DNA of 64,000 nucleotides from Ascaphus truei (GCA_036426205.1 CM071567.1:294927698-294991697); one strand, 5' to 3'. Positions 1 through 9,923 are shown, counted from the stretch's first letter. The notes: generated by a model from the letters alone, not told the origin. A program made the numbers and translations.

Positions 1-1310
1 TGTTCCCTTATCTATTACCATAAGGAAAGGATCGAACCCCTTTAATTACAAAAGATTAAAAGCACTAATAATCTACTAATCTGACCATCTACAGTGGACC
101 TTTAGGTTCATTACACTATCATTAACAATTGCAAGATTCGATTAACTGCCACAGTCTTACTCAGTGACAAAATGTCACCTGAAATCTTTCCAGCGGTTTA
201 CATTTTTTATTGAATTTCTCTTACTTTCCCAGAGGCATCAACCCTCGGGACCTAAAGTTAGCAAAACTTGGGGGTTCTGGACCAAATAATTGAATTATAA
301 TGGAGAAGTAATGACATACTGTATCCGTGAGATCCTCAAGTATCAGTGAGACTGACTCCAAGTCATTGAAAATCAGTTAGAACTGACATGTCAGTTTTCT
401 ACTGATTTATAAAAAGGGCACACAAGTGAGTTGGCTTCACACTTCACCCACAATAATGTTGCATTAATGGGATTTTAGGTAATTGTCGCAAATGCGTATG
501 TGACGTGAATATCTGTGGAAGTTTGTTGCCTTTCTCAAACGAATCATTTCCAATATAGTCAGCAAAATATGTTAAGAATGTACAGGTTTCTTTATAAACT
601 CGCAATAGTATTCACAAAGCAGATCGGAAACATGCAATCATCTTTCTTCATTATGAACTAATGAGTACTATATGTGAGTCATTACAGTAATTACTTCAGT
701 AATTGTTTTAATATATACAGTCGGGGGTCATTTATCAAAGTCTCTAGGATTCAAAACTAAGGCAGAACTGTTGCAAAAAGGGATTCTTTTGGCCTTGAGA
801 AATCTGTTACAATTGTGCACCAGTATTTGATCTAGTAGGAGACTAGGATAAATAAGCACCCAAATGGTACTTTAATTATTTAATGCAATAAACGAAGTAT
901 ATATATATTTAAATTCCATCATAAATTAGCAGTCCGATTATAATTAGCTAAATTGTCATATTGTAATATTACATTCGCAAAAAAGGTTTTAATTTTTTTT
1001 TATCAAAATCTAATTCTGGCAAACCAATTCACAGAACTTTTAAGGGCTAACAGTTTCTGAGAAATCATACATTTCCATCACCAAATCGCTGCTTCGCCAA
1101 TGAATAGTAGCTCAGTCACAACGATAATAACAAGAGAAAGTGGGGGAGGGAAAAGGCTCTTGCTACAGTCTATAATGGTGGAGAGAGTTGCCTGGGGCTA
1201 ATGAATAGACAAAACCGCTGGTCTCGAAGGGACAAGAACAGAAAAGGCCCCCGTTGTCCAGCACTCTACTCTTATATGTATGAATGAATTAAAAATGTAG
1301 AAGGAGAGCC
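1..1310. other. AT-rich non-coding DNA, nothing recognised
   Basis: No open frame of note, no TIR, LTR end or recognisable repeat protein was seen. The start of the window has a weak B-box-like string on the minus strand near position 40, but no tRNA fold could be built around it. Confidence 0.5.
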
Positions 1311-1550
1311 CTAGAACACATAGGAACTATTAGGAATAAGGTAGATGTCCCTTTGGTGAAGCACATTAATGAGATATATAATGGGGACTTCAGCCATTTA
1401 AGATTCAAAGGAATAAATCACTTACCAGAGTCTATAAGAGGGGGCCATTAAGATAAAGAGTTATTGAAACGAGAGTCAAACTGTATATATACTCTAGGTA
1501 CTCTTTACCCACAAGGACTAAACAAAGGTTTTGTCTTTTCACCCTTTATA
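1311..1550 (+). pseudogene. Penelope-like element, C-terminal end of the polyprotein (remnant)
   Basis: Two short plus-strand frames, offset by one frameshift near 1443, read as the extreme C-terminus of a PLE reverse transcriptase/GIY-YIG protein. The first gives LEHIGTI...PLVKHINEIYNGD (from 1311). The second gives ELLKRESNCIYTLGTLYPQ followed by GLN and ends in FSPFI near 1550. The pattern (K/R)RE..WI..L.TL.P.GLN....F shared by PLE C-termini is clear, with W replaced by C here. It matches the same stretch of the PLEs at 9.6 kb and 47.1 kb in this window, but is a different family. No RT domain or other PLE part is adjacent. It is a dead fragment. Confidence 0.72.
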
Positions 1551-1771
1551 TAGCCCATCTCTTGATATCTTACCTTATTATAATTCCTTGGTGTTTCATC
1601 AACATGTAATGTAAATGCGAAGTATACCACCTAAGGTGGAGATTTAGCAATAACATCCACACCATTTATTATTATTTTAATTTTAATGTTCTTATGGTGA
1701 TGAAAATAGGATATTGCTACTTACCTTTTCTGTCTGTTGGACGACCTTCTTTAGGATTCCTTATTTGACTA

Positions 1772-2576
1772 GTTCAGGATCACTGTGAGGATCGGCGTTA
1801 GGTCCCGACCCCACGACAGGCCCCATTACAACTCGGGTGACGCGCCGCAGACTAGGTAAGCTACCCACAGTCCCTGTGCCATCAGACAGAGGGATACCTC
1901 CAGGCTCAGGCTTAGGCCCCGCCCCCCATCATGTCCCGTGACAACACGGGTGACGCGTCACATCCCAGGAGACCATGCACCGGCGCCGTGCTATCAAGAG
2001 CACGCCAGGGGTTAACGTACCTCCACCCTAAACCCAGGATCACCTGTACCTGCGGCTCAATCCGCCTCCGCCCTGCCACATTGGGCACCTGCTACTGAGT
2101 GGGTGTTTCTCCCTAATCTCCAGCAGCTGCTTCTCCATTGGGCCTCAGTCCTTTATATGCTCAAGCAAACCCTCTGACAAATTGGTTGAGCATAATCTTT
2201 CGTCCTGAACGTATTGCTTACCTCAAAACATCCATTGCCTTGTCCTGTTGCCTTGCACATTCTGTTATTGTTTGTTCCGCAGTGTTTTGACCTCCGCTTG
2301 TACCTGAACCCCGACTTCTCTCTACCTTGACCTCAGCTTGCATCTTGACCTCTACCATCTCCACTCCTCGACCCCGGCTATCCTCTACGGCCATCTGACC
2401 TCTCCAAACCCTGACCACGGCGAGTATTACAATTATCCTCACTTCTGCAACCCTGACCCGGCTACAGGATATCACTCTGCACTCCGGATGCGCTCACGCG
2501 GCTTGAGGTCGGTTTATACTAACATCCCCACCTCAGCCTCATGGTCCCGTCCTGTTTGTGGTGAGCACCCGTTACA
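1772..2576 (+). repeat. 5' LTR of a Ty3/gypsy retrotransposon
   Basis: About 805 bp, GC-richer than its surroundings. The left end is degraded (expected TGTCAGGATC, seen as AGTTCAGGATC) and the right end is GTGAGCACCCGTTACA. It matches, over most of its length and in the opposite orientation, the solo LTR at 25780-26605. Shared blocks include the region around a TATA-like TTTATATG (2152-2159) and the final CCTGTTTGTGGTGAGCAC. The gag reading frame starts 21 bases after its end. No 3' LTR was found downstream because the element is truncated near 4460. Confidence 0.8.
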
Positions 2577-2577
2577 G

Positions 2578-2586
2578 TATGCTCAG
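2578..2586 (+). promoter_or_regulatory. Putative self-priming primer-binding site
   Basis: Directly after the LTR the sequence is GTATGCTCAGCTAC, with no TGG start typical of a tRNA primer-binding site. Bases 2578-2585 are complementary to TGAGCATA at 2187-2194, about 32 bases downstream of the TATA-like box, where the transcript would begin. In the solo LTR at 25.8-26.6 kb the complementarity extends to ten bases (GCTGAGCATA). Tf1 and sushi-type Ty3/gypsy elements are known to prime this way. That this element did so is inference. Confidence 0.5.
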
Positions 2587-2596
2587 CTACACAAAC

Positions 2597-3541
2597 ATGG
2601 ACCCCGTTGAGGTGGGTCGTTTCTTGTGTACGCACGCTAACATGTTCGACAGACTGGAAAAATACATAGAACAAAATAAACAGTGCATGGAGCTGCTCTA
2701 ACAGACGGTTCAGTCCATCACTAATCAGACGCAACTCTCCCCTTTCCACTCGGGGTCCCCATTGGCACCAGTGCCTGCACCTATTCCTGTGCCCACAGCC
2801 TCCGAACCACAACTCCCCACCCCAATCGCAATGGTGGTGACCCACATGGTTGGTGCGTTTTTTTAAAATCAATGTTTCATCCAATTCGAGCTGATGCCTT
2901 CTCGTTTCATGTCTCAGCGATCTAGAGTGGCATATATGATTTCATTATTGGTTGACGATGCCCTGGCATGGGCTTCACCCATCTGGGAAGTCAGGTCAGA
3001 CCTCACCAGCAATATCGCTCAATTCACCAAGGAGTTCCGCAGAGTTTTCGATACACCCAGACGCAAGGTAACTGCTGCCTCGTCTCTTTTGCATATCTCC
3101 TAGGGTGCCTTGTCCATGGCCCGGTACGCCCTCGAGTTCCGCACCAATGCTGCAGAGACCGGCTGGAATGATGAGACGTTGGCGGCTGTTTTCTGGCAAG
3201 GCCTCTCCGAGAACCTGAAGGATGAACTCACCGCACCGCAGCATCCCGCAGAACTGGAGGAGCTCGGCGCTCTATGCATCTGGGTAGACCAGCGGCTACA
3301 GGAAAGGAGAGCCGAAAGAACTCATCACAAGCAAGGTATGCAACCCCTTCACAGTTTCTACACAGGGGCTGTTAACCCATCTCCTCCAGACCTGGAGGAA
3401 CCCATGCAGCTTGGCGGTAACAAGCTATCTCCCGGCGAGAAACAATGCCGACACAATGCCGGACTCTGCTTATACTGCAGTAACACTGGAAATCAGGTGC
3501 TAGCTTGCCCTCACAAGACGGGATACGCCAAGTCCCAGTGA
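2597..3541 (+). pseudogene. Ty3/gypsy gag (decayed)
   Basis: Begins with an ATG at 2597 (MDPVEVGRFL...), hits a stop at 2700, then continues with shifts into frames at 2894-3103 and 3110-3541. These encode a capsid-like region (DALAWASPIW, TKEFRRVFDTP) and a C-terminal zinc knuckle at about 3470-3515. The knuckle reads CLYCSNTGNQVLAC, so the usual histidine of C-X2-C-X4-H-X4-C is asparagine. The region between 2700 and 2890 is proline-rich. Several stops and shifts make it non-functional. It lies directly after the LTR and before the protease, the normal order. Confidence 0.8.
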
Positions 3542-3921
3542 GAGCCAGGAAAATCACACATGGAACCCTATCTCCTTCTCTTCCCAAAAAGATGTCTACT
3601 AGGATTCTAGTCCCCGTTACATTAACCGGTGACACCTTCCACATCACCGCATGGGCCTTTCTGGACTCCGGGTCAGGGGGTAATTTCATTGACCAGGGAT
3701 TGTCGGAGAGAAACAAGATTTCTCTGGTACACAAGAAGCACCTAGTGGGACTGGAGGCTATCGACGTCCGTCAATTACAACCTGCATTTATTTCTCTGCA
3801 CACCATTTTCTTTCAGTTGCGGACAGGAGAGGTTCACACTGAGAAGATCCAATTGGATGTCATCCATACCACTACGGCCTTTTCAGAATATCTCATCTCT
3901 GATACTGGCCTTTGCCATTGA
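3505..3921 (+). pseudogene. Ty3/gypsy aspartic protease region
   Basis: A 138-codon open frame overlapping the end of gag. It carries the retropepsin signature as FLDSGSGGNFID (about 3658-3693), where D-S-G is the catalytic triad. The protease would cleave the Gag-Pol precursor. The frame runs on to FSEYLIS and then joins, without an RT palm and fingers, to the thumb region downstream. About a full RT catalytic domain is therefore missing at the junction near 3900-3920. It is a deletion derivative. Confidence 0.78.
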
Positions 3922-4460
3922 TCCTGCCAAGGTGAAAGCGGGCTTGGATTGGCCTCGCCCCACGACTCTGAAAGCCGTACAACATTTCTTGGGCTTTGCC
4001 AACTACTACCGAAGATACATACAAAACTTCTCCTCTGTTGTAGTGCCCATTACGGCTTAAACACAGAAAGGTGCTGATCCCGCCTTATGGCCCCCAGCGG
4101 CCGCTCAGGCATTCGAGAGACTGAAAACTGTCTTCGTGTCAGCTCCTGTCCTCGTGCACCCAGACCTTGGGTTACCCTTCACCCTTGAAGTGGACGCATC
4201 TGACATCAGAGCCGGAGAAATATTGTCCCAGAGGCCAAACTTCACCCATGCACATTCTTCTCTAAGAAATTCTCTGCTGCCAAACAAAACTATGACGTAG
4301 GCAATCGGGAGCTCCTGGCTATCAAATTAGCCTTAGAAGAATGGAGGCAACAGCTTGAGGGCACGGAAAGCCCAGTCACCATACTGATGGATCACAAGAA
4401 TCTCCGGTACATTGAGGGTGCTCCTCAGTTGGGGTCACAACAAGCACGACAGTCACTTTT
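3910..4460 (+). pseudogene. Ty3/gypsy RT C-terminus and RNase H fragment
   Basis: Reads the end of the RT domain ([16 protein letters not shown], 3985-4032), then with shifts the RNase H part: [20 protein letters not shown] (about 4144-4203, containing the first catalytic Asp), [15 protein letters not shown] and [12 protein letters not shown] (about 4378-4413). The integrase, 3' untranslated region and 3' LTR are absent. The YxDD part of RT is also absent because of the deletion joining it to the protease. Dead copy. Confidence 0.82.
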
Positions 4461-4872
4461 TTTTCCTCTGCTGATCAAACGCTGCAACAATTTATATTTC
4501 TGCCACAAAGACGATCACTCGACACACAGTTCCCTTTGCTTCACAGAGAATCTGTGTTGTCATTTTGTGTGGTCTGTTGGTATTGATTTAGCCAACAGTG
4601 ATCCCGATTGGTGTGTTTCACTGATAGAAACTACCATACTATGGTCAGACGCGAGTCTATCTATTAATTCTTGCTACACGCAGTGCTGCAATTCTATTTT
4701 AGCTGGCGTTCCCTATTGCTCTCATAGCTGTATGTAGTTGAATTGGGCTAACCTACTATGGAGACTACCATCTGATACTTTGTCTCCTATGCCCTACATT
4801 GTATCCGTGCTACTAACAAGTGCGGCTGTTTGCACAGCAATGCGGTGCTATAATCTCACTTTATTGCTGACA

Positions 4873-4874
<2 letters not shown>
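4461..4874. other. Non-coding segment of unknown origin between gypsy remnant and (TA)n
   Basis: A 116-codon frame and a 62-codon frame exist but resemble nothing. The segment ends in a long TA microsatellite, as several PLE-derived ends in this window do, so it may be a PLE or SINE tail. This is not provable from sequence alone. Confidence 0.3.

Positions 4875-4925
<51 letters not shown>
4875..4925. repeat. (TA)n microsatellite
   Basis: About 25 uninterrupted TA units. It marks the edge of the PLE terminal region that follows. Confidence 0.95.
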
Positions 4926-4930
<5 letters not shown>

Positions 4931-5500
4931 GAAAAAACAACAAGAGTAAACAAAGGAGAGCACTCGGTGGTAGATGAAAAAACATGTATTCAAAGTAGAC
5001 AGCAGCACAAACAAGACCAACGTTTCGGTCCTCACAGGGACCTTCCTTAGGGCAGTGCTGTAGACTACTAGGAAACCTTATATACCCCTAAAACCCACAC
5101 CTAAGTGACCATCAGCTACTCTGATTGGTTATGCAAAAATGACCCATAATCAACCCCTCATGATCTGCCGTCGCACTAAAGCTGTCATAGCCTTAGCAGG
5201 AAAAGCAGCAGAAAACTGAAAAAGTAAACAGAGCGATTTCAGTCCACATGTAAGGACTTGCACCTCTGGTAGCCATGGTGACTAGTTCCTGGTAGCCGCG
5301 ACGCCGTCCTGCAAGACAAGGGAATTGATAGCGCTCTCCAATGCGCATGTGCAGTCTCCTCGTAGTTAGTATAAGCACCACAACACATCTGGAAATGAGA
5401 AAGTTATCATAGGATCCTTTATCTTTAGCATAAATGCTGCAGCAAGCAGTTATTGAGGCAGCATATCAGGAACAGTCCAAGAATGGCAAGGCTGATGCTC
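4926..5500 (-). mobile_element. Penelope-like element terminal region (pLTR-like), minus orientation
   Basis: The left part (GAGCACTCGGTGG, then an ATGAAAAAACATGTATTCAA-like run) leads into a hammerhead-like motif at 5016-5053. The same layout recurs at 6.5 kb, 49.3 kb and elsewhere: short repeat tail, A-rich stretch with GTATT, then CCAACGTTTCGG. It is non-coding. The right boundary is a guess based on loss of similarity to other copies. Confidence 0.6.
5016..5053 (-). ncRNA. Hammerhead-ribozyme-like motif (type I)
   Basis: On the minus strand: stem I GCC, core CUAAGGA (one change from CUGANGA, G5 to A), one unpaired A, stem II GGUCC/GGACC, then GAAA, a minimal stem III (AC/GU), U17, and stem I partner GGU. 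PLE terminal repeats are known to carry such motifs. The change at G5 probably makes this copy inactive. Confidence 0.6.
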
Positions 5501-5934
5501 TTGTGTATGGAGTCACGGGGGAGATCTACAAGGGTATCCTAAAAATAAAAATAAACAGTGGGGAACAACCGTGAATGAAGGGTGTAGGGAATAAAAATAA
5601 AATTACACAGTGTAGCAGAATACATTGGGGCAATTGAGGCAAACTGACTAGTAAAGGAGTAGGCTATATACAATGTATGGCAATAATAGTCAAATACTCA
5701 TAATGAGTGATCAATGCATAATAAATCTACAGCAACTAGGATAGCAGAAATGGACAGAACGTCAGGAAGCAAAGAGGAGAAGGGGGGAAATGGGATGGAA
5801 AGAAGGAGAAAATGGAAGGAAGGGAAGGGAGGTACAGACATGCATAATGTTAAAGCTGCAGTTTAGTCAATATCCTGCATGTGTGTTTTTTAAAAAAAAA
5901 ATACTTTTAGCATTTTCTGTTCTTAAAAAAACAA
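5501..5934. other. Non-coding, partly purine-rich
   Basis: No recognisable protein. A G/A-rich stretch lies at about 5757-5832. Possibly the remainder of the PLE terminal region to the left. Confidence 0.35.
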
Positions 5935-6046
5935 CTTTGAAAACTGCATCTGTCTGTTGGTTTCTTGTATACAGATGTGTGTAGTTTCCATTTTTCAGGG
6001 TTACTGTTGTATCTAGAAAGTTTACTAGGTTTGCCGAATTATCCAT
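5935..6046 (-). pseudogene. Penelope-like element RT C-terminal fragment
   Basis: A 112-bp piece reading NSANLVNFLDTTVTLKNG, then CTHLY-like residues through a short frameshift (as typed, NYTHLYTRNQQTD). It is nearly identical to the minus-strand PLE at about 20410-20525 (SAKLVNFLDTTVTLKNGKLH), the region just after the RT YIDD motif. Both edges join unrelated sequence. Confidence 0.75.
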
Positions 6047-6065
6047 TGTATATATGTATATATAT

Positions 6066-6270
6066 AAACTTGTATAATTACCAGAGTAGCCAGAACTGGT
6101 CCGGTGGTAGAGAGACAGCACACAGTGGTATAGAAAAAAAACTGTATTAAAGATAACGCAGGACACCAAAACCGTTATCTTTAATACAGTTTTTCTATAC
6201 CACTGTGTGCTGTCTCTCTGTCACCGGACCACCGGACCAGTTCTGGCTACTCTGGTAACTATACAAGTTT
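6066..6270. repeat. Near-perfect palindrome from two PLE ends
   Basis: The left arm 6066-6158 and right arm 6173-6270 are inverted copies with a 14-base spacer (CAGGACACCAAAAC). The right arm has a small extra CCGGTGAC-like block. Each arm looks like a PLE end: CAGCACACAGTGGTATAG, an A-run, CTGTATTAAAGATAACG. The spacer sits where the hammerhead-like GAAACGTTGG would begin in other copies. Confidence 0.85.
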
Positions 6271-6339
6271 ATTATCTGCTTTATGGGACAAGCATCAGAA
6301 TTTTGAGAAGGCTAGTGTGCAACACTGTTATGCTATGAA

Positions 6340-6340
6340 C

Positions 6341-6389
<49 letters not shown>

Positions 6390-6412
6390 ATATCTATCTA
6401 TCTATATATCTA
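6340..6412. repeat. (CTAT)n microsatellite
   Basis: Tandem CTAT units with a few TATA interruptions, followed by a TA-rich tract to about 6441. Confidence 0.95.
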
Positions 6413-6595
6413 TACTGTATATATATATGTATATATATATAGATGAACAGCCTGCACTCCAATATAGCTCATTTATGTCGGTGCATGTCCCATAATAAGT
6501 TGATAAACATACGATACCGTTCGCACGGGAATCAGCAGACAGCACTCAGGTTTGTGAAAAATAAACATATATTGTAGAAACAAATGACACAAATC

Positions 6596-6635
6596 ACCAA
6601 CGTTTCGGACCCAGAAACGGGCCCTTCCTCAGGGT
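6596..6635 (-). ncRNA. Hammerhead-ribozyme-like motif (type I)
   Basis: Minus strand: stem I ACC, intact core CUGAGGA, one unpaired A, stem II GGGCCC/GGGUCC (six pairs, one G-U), GAAA, stem III AC/GU, U17, stem I partner GGU. All core positions fit the consensus, so activity is plausible, probably as a dimer because stem III is tiny. Confidence 0.75.
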
Positions 6636-6639
6636 CACC

Positions 6640-6676
6640 ACCCTGAGGAAGGTCCTACAAGGACCGAAACATTGGT
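6640..6676 (+). ncRNA. Hammerhead-ribozyme-like motif (type I)
   Basis: Plus strand: stem I ACC, intact core CUGAGGA (6643-6649), one unpaired A, stem II GGUCC/GGACC with loop UACAA, GAAA (6666-6669), CAUU with U17, stem I partner GGU (6674-6676). Divergent partner of the motif at 6596-6635. Confidence 0.75.
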
Positions 6677-6777
6677 CTTGTTTATGCTGTACCATCTGAA
6701 TACAGGTTTTTTTTTTTTTGCCATTTATCCTTGAGTGCTGTCCTTTGTCTTCTCTTGCTAGGGTTGATGTTGATGTT

Positions 6778-6778
<1 letters not shown>

Positions 6779-6829
<51 letters not shown>
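6779..6829. repeat. (CT)n microsatellite
   Basis: About 24 CT units directly left of the LTR-like segment. It causes the leucine/serine-rich chance frame here. Confidence 0.95.
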
Positions 6830-6830
<1 letters not shown>

Positions 6831-6835
6831 CTCAG

Positions 6836-7584
6836 ATACGGTCCCCTAGGGAACTAAAACTCATGCTAAATGTCTCTGTGTGGTCTCTGTGTCTCTGTGT
6901 CTCCTGTCTCTGTGTGTGTACCTGCTGGCAACAGGGGGCCCTGAGTCTCCTGTGATGACATGGGGAGAACAGGACAGGCTTCTGGGGTTGTGCCTCCATC
7001 TTCTCTACTGGTGCAGCACCTCCATCTCCTGCAGCCCCCAGCAGTATGGGCGAAGTATCCACAGAAGAAATATCTTCGCCTCCTCCTGATACACTTCACA
7101 CTCAGGCAGGAGTTTCCATAAAAGTGAAAGCTCTTTATTGTCCTTCCTTATTCACAGCAGACAGTTGCACAGCAGGCTGTCCTCCTTTAGGATGTTCCTG
7201 ACACCAATCCAGGCCTAGGGCCACCCAGAGTGGGTCTAGCTCTTCCCCTACCCCCTAAGCAGGGTAGGAGGTATGAGGTGTGCACTCTTCTTCCCCATAG
7301 GGAGGCCTCAAGCTAGCCAGTCCTGGCAGCTCGGTCTATGCCACCCTAGTCCTTTCCACTCCAAGGACAGATCACTAAATAGGAATTGGCAATACCCCAA
7401 GTAGCTCCAACAGGCACCGCCCTGTGTCTCTTGATTGGACACAGAGTCTGGTGACCTGCCTTCACTGCCTCAGTGTACTGCCTGAAGTGAAGGAAACCCA
7501 TGATTACTCATGGCAACCTGCCCTTATGCAGGAACTATTGCCAGGAGGAGGATAGAATAATAGCCCAATCCTACCAGGGCTACA
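6836..7584 (-). repeat. Solo LTR-like repeat, minus orientation (5' start of the plus-strand copy unclear)
   Basis: Strongly similar to the LTR at 36768-37596: CCTGCTGGCAACAGG, GGGCCTGAGTCTCC, ACCCCCTAAGCAGGGT, CAGGCACCGCCC, TGTGTCTCTTG, CAGGAGGAGGA and a shared end CCAGGGCTACA. On the minus strand it contains an AATAAAG polyadenylation signal (plus-strand CTCTTTATTG near 7133), which sets the orientation. The left boundary is lost next to the (CT)n tract, so no target-site duplication could be read. Confidence 0.7.
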
Positions 7585-7592
7585 CATATACA

Positions 7593-8427
7593 CTTTTTCC
7601 TCCGCAATATAACAAAGATACGCCCTTTCCTCTGTTGCTCGACTGCTAAAACGCTGACTCAGGCCCTCATTCTCTCCCGTCTTGATTACTGTAACCTCCT
7701 GCTGTCCGGCCTTCCTGCCTCTCACCTGTCTCCCCTACAATCTATCCTAAATGCTGCTGCCAGAATCACTCTACTCTTTCCTAGATCTGTCTCAGCATCT
7801 CCCCTCATGAAATCCCTCTCCTGGCTTCCGATCAAATCCCGCATCTCACACTCCATTCTTCTCCTCACTTTTAAAGCTTTACACTCTTCTGCCCCTCCTT
7901 ACACCTCAGCCCTAATTTTTCGTTATGCACCATCCAGACTCTTGCGTTCTTCTCAAGGATGTCTTCTTTCTACCCCCTTCGTATCTAAAGCCCTCTCCCA
8001 CCTTAAACCTTTTTCACTGACTGCCCCACACCTCTGGAATGCCCTTCCCCTCAGTACCCGACTAGCACCCTCTCTATCCACCTTTAAGACCCACCTTAAG
8101 ACACACTTGCTTAAAGAAGCATATGAGTAGCACTGTGGATATTCTGAACACATGATACATAAAGCTTGGCCCCCTGCAGACGCACTTACCAGAACTCCCT
8201 CATACTGTCTTTGTACGTTCTCCCTACCTACCAATTAGACTGTAAGCTCCTCAGGGCAAGGACTCCTCTTCCTTAATGTTACTTTTATGTCTAAAGCACT
8301 TATTCCCATGATCTGTTATTTATATTATCTGTTATTTATTTTATTACCACATGTATTACTACTGTGAAGCGCTATGTACATTAATGGCGCTATATAAATA
8401 AAGACATACAATAAAGACATACAATAA
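7593..8427 (+). pseudogene. L2-type LINE, RT C-terminus and 3' end (5'-truncated)
   Basis: The coding part, with frameshifts, reads the tail of an L2 reverse transcriptase: ...LDYCNLLLSGLP-like residues, then an open frame 7807-8130 ending LWNALPLSTRLAPSLSTFK and THLLKEAYE. The 3' untranslated region ends in GCGCTATGTACATTAATGGC and GCTATATAAATAAAG, the hallmark tail of L2 LINEs. It is the same family as the copy at 9.9-11.3 kb. It starts abruptly after the LTR, so it is truncated. Confidence 0.85.
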
Positions 8428-8552
8428 ATTTCCCAACTAGATAGTATGTAACTGCTTGTTATAGGAGATCTAAGTAAAGTGATACAAGTTCAGAGTATGA
8501 AATTAATTAAATAGAAGGATAAAATTACTAAAGCTAATATTTAATATTAGTC

Positions 8553-8635
8553 ACACAGAGAGAGACAGAGAGAGACAGAGAGAGACAGAGAGAGACAGAG
8601 AGAGAGAGACAGAGAGAGAGAGACAGAGAGAGAGA

Positions 8636-8686
<51 letters not shown>

Positions 8687-8689
8687 TAT
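8553..8689. repeat. (AGAGAC)n followed by (TA)n
   Basis: Compound microsatellite: AGAGAC/GAGAGAC units to about 8637, then about 24 TA units. It abuts the outer end of the inverted PLE arm that follows. Confidence 0.93.
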
Positions 8690-9165
8690 AACCAATAACG
8701 CAAGCCCCAAAATATAACAAATTAATAAATAATTACATAAAGTTATATAAAAATTAACGAATTTTATAAACTGAAATCAGGCATATAATACCGTCTGAAC
8801 AACCTGAAAAAATGAGGAAAAAACTATCTATAAATCACTTAATTAATTAATAATTAATAATGCATAATATTTAATAATCCCAAATGTATAAAATAGGAAC
8901 AATGGTATATAATGAAGTATATTATCCAAGTGTAAATATACACTAACTACGATAAGCACGAACATGCACAACGTATTAAGTATACAACATACAAAAGGAG
9001 GACCCTGTGATACCCATGGTGTCAAAGATTTGTCCAATTTCAAAACATGCCAGTATTCTTTGATAATGATTTTAATTTGGGTGTCTTGACGATTGAACTG
9101 AGTAATAAACAATGGTGCTATTTTATCAGAATCTACTTTATGATATTGCATTTTTTTATACACAT
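8690..9165 (-). pseudogene. Inverted left arm of a Penelope-like element
   Basis: Minus strand, from about 9165 downward, reads the PLE linker between RT and endonuclease (KIAPLFITQFNRQDTQIKI, then EYWHVLKLDKSLTPW). It then jumps to the 3' untranslated region through a deletion of the endonuclease. The 3' part 8690-8965 is an inverted copy of 9779-9919 plus 17939-18078. The two arms meet at about 9165. Confidence 0.75.
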
Positions 9166-9919
9166 TTTGTTTTCACAAAGGCGAAGACAATTGGCTCCAG
9201 GATTTCTCCTAGTATCTTTGAGTCTAGGAAAACTGGCTCAAGGTTTAATATACCTTTTGGTTCATACAAATGTGGTAAAGGTTCCATATGTCCATATATG
9301 CATCAAATTAAAACTATTAAAAATGTTAATACTAATCAGACACTAAAGATTAGGTCCTTCCTGAATTGCAATACCTCCTGTGTTGTATACTTAATACGTT
9401 GGGCATGCGGTATGGGATATGTGGGCCATACCATCAGACCTTTGAGATCTAGAATATTAGAACATCTCAGGTCTATCAGAAAAAATGATTTAAGGTTCCC
9501 AGTCTCTCGCCATTAGACCTTGTGTGATCAAGCTAATCCACAGTAATTCATGTTCTCTGCTTTAGAGCATATTCCTCCACATATCAGAGGAGATAATAGG
9601 ATAGCTCAATTGAATAGACGAGAGATGTTTTGGATAGCCTCATTGAAAACATTGGTACCAGATGGCATAAATGTAGACTGGGAACTACATCATTTTCTGT
9701 TGACATCTTCTTGTATATTTAATGTATTTTGTTCTTTCTACATCAATATTGATAGTGTTATGGAATTGATATATATCTACATTGTTCGTGCTTATCCTAG
9801 TTAGTGTATATTTACACTTGGATTATATACTTCATTATATCCCATTGTTTCTATTTTATAAATTTGGGATTATTAAATATCATGCATTATTAATGCATTA
9901 TTAATTATTAATTAATTAA
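9166..9919 (+). pseudogene. Penelope-like element, GIY-YIG endonuclease and 3' end (right arm)
   Basis: Open frame to 9516 with IGSRISPSIFESRKTG, a cysteine cluster (KCGKGSICPYM) and the endonuclease: VVYLIRWACGMGYVGHTIRP followed by LRSRILEHL (9382-9465). After a stop the C-terminus continues at 9550-9702 with LNRREMFWIASLKTLVPDGI and NVDWEL. GIY-YIG nicks target DNA for this RT class. The 3' untranslated region continues to 9919, is split by an L2 insertion, and resumes at 17939-18078. Confidence 0.85.
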
Positions 9920-9923
9920 GCCA

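Larger units (their letters stand above)
6442..6720. mobile_element. Two PLE terminal regions arranged head to head
   Basis: A minus-oriented PLE end (GCCTGCACTCCAATA..., GACAGCACTCAGG, then CACCAACGTTTCGG) abuts a plus-oriented end (CCCTGAGGAAGG..., ending with a T-run and GAGTGCTGTCC). Each carries its own hammerhead-like motif and they are divergent, only four bases apart. Confidence 0.7.

Noticed and set aside
25..50. tRNA-like B-box on the minus strand (GGTTCGATCC)
   Set aside because: The T-stem pairs badly and no A-box or acceptor stem fits; part would lie outside the window.
4738..4926. Open frame ending in Ile-Tyr repeats
   Set aside because: Produced by the (TA)n tract.
6731..6955. 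Leu/Ser-rich signal-peptide-like frame
   Set aside because: Comes from the (CT)n microsatellite and repeat DNA.
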